In this document: one piece after another, positions 59,341-64,000 of the stretch | How the letters are laid out: each line of letters begins with the position of its first letter | Position numbering within the stretch: position 1 is the stretch's first letter | Assembly (NCBI RefSeq): GCF_008369405.1 | Contig: NZ_VSJJ01000003.1 | Span: 93,387-157,386 of the forward strand | From: Streptococcus cristatus | GTDB lineage: Bacteria; Bacillota; Bacilli; Lactobacillales; Streptococcaceae | DNA: 64,000 nucleotides | Direction: 5' to 3' | Translations under genes and position numbers: made by a program | Notes under the pieces: model-generated | The model's input: only the letters and a program-made list of their open reading frames with translations | What the model was told of the DNA's origin: nothing | Database searches by the model: none

Positions 59341-59862
59341 ATGGCAGTATATTTTTATGGCTGTATCACCATGGATGGCTACTTGGCAGACAGCCAGCAC
59401 AGGATAGACTGGCTGCATCAGCTTGGTTCTGTAGAGGATACAGGCTATGATGACTTTTACAGGCAAATGGATATCACCATCATGGGCAAGCGGACCTTTG
59501 AGGAAATTCAAGATTTGCAAGATGTAGAAAGTTTTTATCAAGCTACGGAAAACTATGTCTTTACGCATGATAGGCACCTGCCTGTCAGCAATTACCAGCC
59601 AGTAGCTGGGGATGTGGTGGACTTTGTTCACAAGATTGACAAAGGCAAAAATGTCTTTGTGATTGGTGGTAATTCCTTGGTAGGACCGCTCTTGGATGCG
59701 GATCTTTTTGACCACCTCATTATTCAGATAGCGCCCCTTATCCTGGGAAAGGGGGTTCCCCTCTTTACCCAAGAGGAAGGGCAGCGCTTTTACCAACTGG
59801 ATAGCCTCAGACAATTTGGTCCTTTTGCAGAGCTGGTTTTCAGCCGAAAAAGTCAGAAATAG
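59341..59862 (+). CDS. Dihydrofolate reductase/RibD-type reductase family protein
   Basis: A 173-residue protein of the RibD C-terminal/DHFR-like family: FYGCITMDGYLADSQHRIDWLHQ at the start, ITIMGKRTFEEIQ, VFVIGGNSLVGPLLDADLFDHLIIQIAPLILGKGVPLF (about residues 105-143), the NADPH-binding GGxxL motif. No substrate is implied. The 26-nt gap from the phosphorylase contains a short direct repeat (AACTAGAAAGGAA). Confidence 0.88.
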   Translation: MAVYFYGCITMDGYLADSQHRIDWLHQLGSVEDTGYDDFYRQMDITIMGKRTFEEIQDLQDVESFYQATENYVFTHDRHLPVSNYQPVAGDVVDFVHKIDKGKNVFVIGGNSLVGPLLDADLFDHLIIQIAPLILGKGVPLFTQEEGQRFYQLDSLRQFGPFAELVFSRKSQK

Positions 59863-59879
59863 AGAAGGGAGTGGACCGC

Positions 59880-61223
59880 TTGATTAAAATTTACGACACT
59901 ATGACCCGCAGCCTACGTGAGTTTGTGCCCATTGAGGAGGGCAAGGTTAGCATGTATGTCTGTGGTCCGACGGTTTATAACTATATCCATGTCGGCAATG
60001 CCCGCTCAACAGTAGCTTTTGACACGGTTCGTCGCTATTTTGAGTATCGGGGATTTGAAGTCAACTATATTTCCAATTTTACAGATGTAGATGATAAAAT
60101 TATCAATCGGGCTAAGGAAGAAGGCATCACACCCCAAGAAGTGGCTGATAAGTACATCGCAGCTTTTCGTGAGGATGTATCAGCTCTGGGTGTAAAACCT
60201 GCGACTCGTCATCCGAGGGTGGTAGAGTTTATGGGAAACATCATCCGCTTTGTGGAGGACTTAATTGACAAAGGCTACGCCTATGAGTCAGAGGGCGATG
60301 TCTATTTCCGAGTGGAAAAGTCGCACAATTATGCCAAACTAGCCAATAAAACCTTGGAAGATTTGGAGCTGGGTGCTTCAGGTCGTACAGATGAAGAAAC
60401 GGCACGTAAGGAAAATCCTGTGGACTTTGCCCTCTGGAAAGCTGCCAAACCAGGCGAGATTTTTTGGGACAGTCCTTGGGGGGCAGGTCGTCCGGGCTGG
60501 CATATCGAGTGTTCGGTCATGTCGACGGAGATTTTGGGTGCTACCATTGATATCCACGGTGGAGGAGCAGACTTGGAGTTTCCTCACCATACCAATGAAA
60601 TCGCCCAGTCAGAGGCCAAGACGGGTCAGACTTTTGCCAACTATTGGATGCACAATGGCTTTGTCAACATAGATGATGTCAAGATGTCTAAATCTCTAGG
60701 CAATTTTATCACTGTTCATGATGCCCTCAAGACCATTGATGGTCAGGTGCTGCGTTTCTTCTTTGCTACTCAGCATTATCGCAAGCCGATTAATTTCACG
60801 GAAAAAGCCGTTCATGATGCAGCGACCAATCTTAAGTATTTGAAGAATACCTATGAGCAACCTTTCACTGGTCAGGCAGATTCTGCTCAGCTTCAGGCCT
60901 TTCTGGATAAATTCACCGCTGCTATGGACGAAGATTTCAATGCGGCTAACGGCATCACAGTTGTTTTCGAGTTAGCCAAGTGGATCAACTCTGGCAACTA
61001 CACCGCGGAAGTTAAGGAAGCTTTTGCCAAGCTCTTAGAAGTTTTTGGTATCGTCTTTGTAGAAGAAGTCTTGGACGCGGACATTGAGCGCTTGATTGAG
61101 GAACGCCAAGTGGCGCGTGCTAATCGGGACTTTGCGACTGCCGACCGTATTCGGGATGAATTGGCCGCTCAGGGTATCAAACTCTTGGATACCAAGGACG
61201 GAGTGAGGTGGACTCGTGACTGA
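59880..61223 (+). CDS. cysS: Cysteinyl-tRNA synthetase
   Basis: A 447-residue class I synthetase. It starts MIKIYDTMTRSLREF from a TTG at 59880 with AAGGGAG 8 nt upstream; a GTG three codons earlier overlaps that SD and is implausible. The zinc Cys and HIGH-like motif are in YVCGPTVYNYIHVGNARST (residues 23-41), with the zinc ligands CSV and HHTNEIAQSE, and KMSKSLGNF (about residue 266). It overlaps mrnC by 8 nt. Confidence 0.97.
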   Translation: MIKIYDTMTRSLREFVPIEEGKVSMYVCGPTVYNYIHVGNARSTVAFDTVRRYFEYRGFEVNYISNFTDVDDKIINRAKEEGITPQEVADKYIAAFREDVSALGVKPATRHPRVVEFMGNIIRFVEDLIDKGYAYESEGDVYFRVEKSHNYAKLANKTLEDLELGASGRTDEETARKENPVDFALWKAAKPGEIFWDSPWGAGRPGWHIECSVMSTEILGATIDIHGGGADLEFPHHTNEIAQSEAKTGQTFANYWMHNGFVNIDDVKMSKSLGNFITVHDALKTIDGQVLRFFFATQHYRKPINFTEKAVHDAATNLKYLKNTYEQPFTGQADSAQLQAFLDKFTAAMDEDFNAANGITVVFELAKWINSGNYTAEVKEAFAKLLEVFGIVFVEEVLDADIERLIEERQVARANRDFATADRIRDELAAQGIKLLDTKDGVRWTRD

Positions 61224-61608
61224 TGTCAAACTGATTAACGGTATTGCTCTCGCCTTTGAGGGAGATGCTGTCTACTCCATGTATATCCGGCGTCACCTGA
61301 TTTTTCAAGGTCTGACCAAGCCCAATCAGCTGCACAGGGAAGCGACCAAGTATGTTTCTGCCAAGGCTCAGGCCAATCTCATCTCTCTCATGCTGGAAGA
61401 AGGGATTCTGACGGAGAAGGAAGAGGATATCTATAAGCGCGGCCGCAATGCCAACAGCCATACCAAGGCTAAGAATACAGATATCGTCACCTACCGTATG
61501 TCGACCGGCTTTGAGGCGGTTATGGGCTACCTGCATATGACCGAATCCATTGAGCGACTGGAGGAGCTGATTGACTGGTGTATTCGGAAGATAGAGGCTT
61601 CGTTCTGA
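61216..61608 (+). CDS. mrnC: Mini-ribonuclease III
   Basis: A 130-residue RNase III-like enzyme lacking the dsRNA-binding domain, matures 23S rRNA. It begins with GTG, MTDVKLINGIALAFEGDAVYSMYIRRHLI (catalytic Asp in GDAVY), and contains SHTKAKNTDIVTYRMSTGFEAVMGYL. It overlaps cysS, the conserved cysS-mrnC pair of Firmicutes. Intact. Confidence 0.96.
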   Translation: MTDVKLINGIALAFEGDAVYSMYIRRHLIFQGLTKPNQLHREATKYVSAKAQANLISLMLEEGILTEKEEDIYKRGRNANSHTKAKNTDIVTYRMSTGFEAVMGYLHMTESIERLEELIDWCIRKIEASF

Positions 61609-61680
61609 TTCATTGTCATCTTGTTTATTCTGAGATAGAACTCTTTTATGAACAATCACTAAAATTTAAGAAATTTAAAT

Positions 61681-61716
61681 ATCAAAAACGAGCTTGGCAT
61701 AAAGCTCGTTTTTGAT
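61681..61716. terminator. Bidirectional terminator after mrnC
   Basis: ATCAAAAACGAGCTT/AAGCTCGTTTTTGAT, a perfect 15-bp stem with 6-nt loop. The stretch 61717-61941 contains no gene I can support. Confidence 0.9.
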
Positions 61717-61941
61717 AAACAAGCATGCTGTCTCCAGAAAAAAATGGAAGATTTTGTAGGAGAGTGTGTTTGAAACTTTAAATAGATTGTTTGAGTACTT
61801 TCTGGCTCCTCCTCTTGTGATTTCTATCCTCTTCAGCTTCATTTTTGCTAGTAAGATTGGAGAATGGTGTTGATATCTATTGAGATGGTTTTCATCAAGC
61901 ATTTGGATAAAAAGTAGGAAGTTTAAATTTATGAAAATTTA

Positions 61942-61974
61942 TTTTCGGAAAAGTATTGACATGTTTTCCGAAAA
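61942..61974. promoter_or_regulatory. Bipartite palindromic operator before kimA
   Basis: TTTTCGGAAAA (61942-61952) and TTTTCCGAAAA (61964-61974) are exact inverted copies and each is itself a near-palindrome, centre to centre 22 bp. They flank the -35 hexamer and lie within the promoter, so a repressor is likely. Confidence 0.8.
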
Positions 61975-61984
61975 GGAGTAGAAT
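61956..61984 (+). promoter_or_regulatory. Promoter of kimA
   Basis: Perfect TTGACA (61956-61961), 17-nt spacer, TAGAAT (61979-61984). The start near 61991 leaves only about 20 nt of leader, too short for a c-di-AMP riboswitch. Confidence 0.85.
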
Positions 61985-62010
61985 GGCTCATGTTTTTAAA
62001 GGAGGAACTT

Positions 62011-63858
62011 ATGTTTTCCAAGTTAAAAGGCTTTTTTATTGGACGCCCATTAAAATCTGGGAAAGAGGGCGAGGATGGTCATTTATTGACCAAGATGCAA
62101 GCTTTGGCTATGCTCTCCAGTGACGCTTTATCTTCTATTGCTTATGGACCAGAGCAGGTTGTTTTGGTCTTGACTTCTGTTTCTATTGGCGCCATTTGGT
62201 GGTCGCTTCCCATAGGAATTGTCGTATTGGTTTTATTAGCGAGTTTAACGGTTTCCTATTGTCAGGTTATCCATGCTTACCCTCAAGGAGGAGGAGCTTA
62301 TATGGTGACGACAGAAAATCTATCTCCAACGGCAGGTTTGATCGCTGGCGGGAGCTTGCTGGTAGATTACATGTTGACAGTAGCCGTTTCAGTCGCTTCT
62401 GGAGCGGACGCAATTACCTCTGCAATTCCCGTCTTACATCCTTACAATTTACATATTTCCATTTTCCTAGTTCTCTTGTTGATGCTAATGAATCTCCGAG
62501 GATTAAAAGAGTCGGCTACTTCCTTGATGATTCCTGTCTATCTTTTTATTGTCAGCACCTTATTGTTGATTGGTTTTGGTTTTGTGCAGGTCTTGACAGG
62601 AAATTTAGACTATCACGCAACCGCGCGGATTGGTAGTCCGATTGCTGGAGTAAGTTTGATCTTACTGCTTCGTGCTTTCACCAGCGGCTCTGCTTCCTTG
62701 ACAGGAGTGGAAGCTATTTCCAATTCGGTTCCCTTTTTCAAGAAACCAAAAGCTCATAATGCCGCAGCTACCCTTTCGATTATGGCTTTAATCCTAGGCA
62801 TCATGTTTGCGGGCATTACCTTCTTGAATTATTGGATTGGCATCGTGCCTGTCAAAGGTGTAACGATATTGGCTCAGATGGCACAAGCGATTTTGGGAAG
62901 CTCTCCCCTTGGTCGCATCTTGTTCTATGTTTTCCAATTGTCAACTGCTTTGATCTTAGCAGTGGCAGCCAATACAGGCTTTTCAGCCTTTCCTATGCTT
63001 TCCTACAATATGGCTAAGAACAAATACATGCCACATATGTACATGGAAAAAGGAGATCGTCTCAGCTATTCTAATGGCATTTTCACTTTGGCTTTTGGTG
63101 CCATTGCTCTTTTGTGTATCTTTGAGGGAAATACAGAGCGCTTGATTCCCCTGTACACCATTGGTGTATTCGTACCCTTTGCTCTCTCACAGACTGGTAT
63201 GGTTGTCCATTGGAAGAAAAAATATGGAAATAATTTCTTGAAGCATTCGATTGCGAATATCCTTGGAGCGATCATTTGTTACGGGATTGTTCTTATCTTG
63301 CTCTTGTTCCGTCTTCAAGATATTTGGCCTTTCTTCCCTATTATCATTGTCTTGACTTGGCTGTTTTTATCTATCAAGCAGCACTATAATAGAGTCGCTA
63401 AACAGTTGAGATTGCATGACCATATCGAGCGTCAGAACTACACTGGTAATACAGTAATTGTCCTGGTCGGGAATGTCACCCGAGTCAGTGTTGGTGCGAT
63501 GAGCTATGCTCGCAGTATCGGAGATGAAGTCGTGGCAATGCATGTTTCAACAGCAGAAACTGCTGAAAAAGATGCTGAAGTCGCCGAGGAATTTGCTGAC
63601 TACTTCCCAGATATTCGCTTTGAGACAGTCACGACTAGCTACCGCAATATCATCAGTCCGACAGTTCAGTATGTGATTAAAGTGGCCAAACGAGCCAAAA
63701 AAGAAGGCCGAACAGTGACGGTCCTAGTACCTCAGTTTATACCTAAAAAGAGATGGCAAAATGTTCTGCATAACCAGATGAGCTTGAAATTGAAATACTA
63801 TCTGAAATGGTATGAGGATGTCGTGGTTGCAAGCTATTCTTATCACTTAAAAGAATGA
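62011..63858 (+). CDS. kimA: KimA-type high-affinity potassium importer (APC superfamily)
   Basis: A 615-residue protein with 12 TM helices and a cytoplasmic C-terminal USP-like domain (about residues 460-610), matching B. subtilis KimA (about 607 aa). Close agreement is seen in TKMQALAMLSSDALSSIAYGPEQ, YPQGGGAYMV, IAGGSLLVDYMLTVAVSVASGADAITSA, LTGVEAISNSVPFFK, AANTGFSAFPML and LIPLYTIGVFVPFALSQTGMVV. KimA is inhibited by c-di-AMP and, in Bacillus, also by a riboswitch; here the leader is too short for that. The ATG at 62011 has AAAGGAGG; the earlier one at 61990 lies at the start point. Confidence 0.9.
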   Translation: MFSKLKGFFIGRPLKSGKEGEDGHLLTKMQALAMLSSDALSSIAYGPEQVVLVLTSVSIGAIWWSLPIGIVVLVLLASLTVSYCQVIHAYPQGGGAYMVTTENLSPTAGLIAGGSLLVDYMLTVAVSVASGADAITSAIPVLHPYNLHISIFLVLLLMLMNLRGLKESATSLMIPVYLFIVSTLLLIGFGFVQVLTGNLDYHATARIGSPIAGVSLILLLRAFTSGSASLTGVEAISNSVPFFKKPKAHNAAATLSIMALILGIMFAGITFLNYWIGIVPVKGVTILAQMAQAILGSSPLGRILFYVFQLSTALILAVAANTGFSAFPMLSYNMAKNKYMPHMYMEKGDRLSYSNGIFTLAFGAIALLCIFEGNTERLIPLYTIGVFVPFALSQTGMVVHWKKKYGNNFLKHSIANILGAIICYGIVLILLLFRLQDIWPFFPIIIVLTWLFLSIKQHYNRVAKQLRLHDHIERQNYTGNTVIVLVGNVTRVSVGAMSYARSIGDEVVAMHVSTAETAEKDAEVAEEFADYFPDIRFETVTTSYRNIISPTVQYVIKVAKRAKKEGRTVTVLVPQFIPKKRWQNVLHNQMSLKLKYYLKWYEDVVVASYSYHLKE

Positions 63859-63885
63859 GCGGTTGCTCTTGATTAATGAGAAAAA

Positions 63886-64000
63886 GAGAGTGGGACAGAA
63901 ATCGGTAATTCGTTAGAATTCGATTTCGTCGTCCCACCTCCGCACAGTTGAGTAGGGTCGTAAAAGCTGATAAAATCAGCGTAGTAGAGCCCACTCAACC
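63886..64000 (-). repeat. Dispersed ~180-bp element, copy 5 (truncated by window end)
   Basis: Starts GAGTGGGACAGAAATCGG 28 nt after kimA in the same orientation as copy 3, and runs off the window at GAGCCCACTCAACC. It probably terminates kimA. Confidence 0.9.

Noticed and set aside
61675..61902. 75-codon minus-strand frame between mrnC and kimA
   Set aside because: No SD, no similarity I recognise, and it runs through the bidirectional terminator stem at 61681-61716.
61985..62010. c-di-AMP (ydaO/kimA) riboswitch
   Set aside because: Only about 20 nt lie between the predicted start and the ATG, far too short.
63743..63994. Minus-strand frames running through the dispersed repeat (also at 46502-46763, 47846-48040, 37386-37619)
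   Set aside because: They share the same translated peptide only because the repeat is shared; the element is palindromic non-coding DNA.

Overview
This window is a piece of a low-GC Gram-positive chromosome, almost certainly an oral viridans Streptococcus of the sanguinis/gordonii/mitis type. The evidence is the set of typical streptococcal genes (rpoY-rnjA, tsaB-rimI-tsaD, ctsR-clpC, clpL, StrH and an EndoD-like LPXTG enzyme with YSIRK signals, Mini-III next to cysS), SD-driven starts, and a short dispersed repeat seen five times. No rRNA, tRNA, CRISPR array, prophage or intact insertion sequence was found. Species cannot be fixed from the sequence alone.

Layout. 0-5 kb: heat-shock cluster grpE(3' end)-small Zn-ribbon protein-dnaK-[AT-rich membrane protein with 41-residue repeats]-dnaJ. 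5-14 kb: two large cell-wall-anchored glycosidases, a GH85 endo-beta-N-acetylglucosaminidase and a two-domain GH20 hexosaminidase, each with its own promoter and a strong CcpA (cre) site; together they would strip host N-glycans. 14-20 kb: RNase J1/RpoY on the minus strand, then divergent tsaB-rimI-tsaD (tRNA t6A) and azlCD. 20-25 kb: methyltransferase, a MerR/TipA-like regulator with a textbook 19-bp-spacer promoter, a frameshifted Nudix gene, DUF1697, a flavoprotein and an aldo/keto reductase. 25-30 kb: rpsO, yjdF (candidate riboswitch leader), glmS (two NagR-like operators and a hairpin between SD and AUG), a small exported protein, and a luciferase-like monooxygenase pseudogene with two amber codons.

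30-35 kb: an operon of a URO-D-family protein plus a complete polar amino acid ABC transporter. 35-42 kb: clpL with a long unusual leader, an AraC regulator, a small membrane protein, and ctsR-clpC with a CtsR operator. 42-48 kb: an ECF S component with a DUF4430 (transcobalamin-like) lipoprotein, the NAD salvage operon nadR-pnuC-nrtR, and a Q/P-rich lipoprotein. 48-53 kb: hslO-dusB, trxA, aquaporin, a divergent HxlR regulator/NTF2-like pair, and a remnant copy of the pepF 3' end. 53-64 kb: pepF, pnp (structured leader), cysE, a nucleoside phosphorylase, a RibD-like reductase, cysS-mrnC, and a KimA-type potassium importer preceded by two palindromes spaced 22 bp.

Nothing here is clearly a novel defence or biosynthetic system. 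The most original signals are regulatory: the kimA bipartite operator, the glmS hairpin-bridged SD, the clpL leader with repeated AUG-UAA start-stop boxes, the paired cre sites on the N-glycan enzymes, and the repeat-bearing membrane protein inserted in the dnaK-dnaJ cluster.
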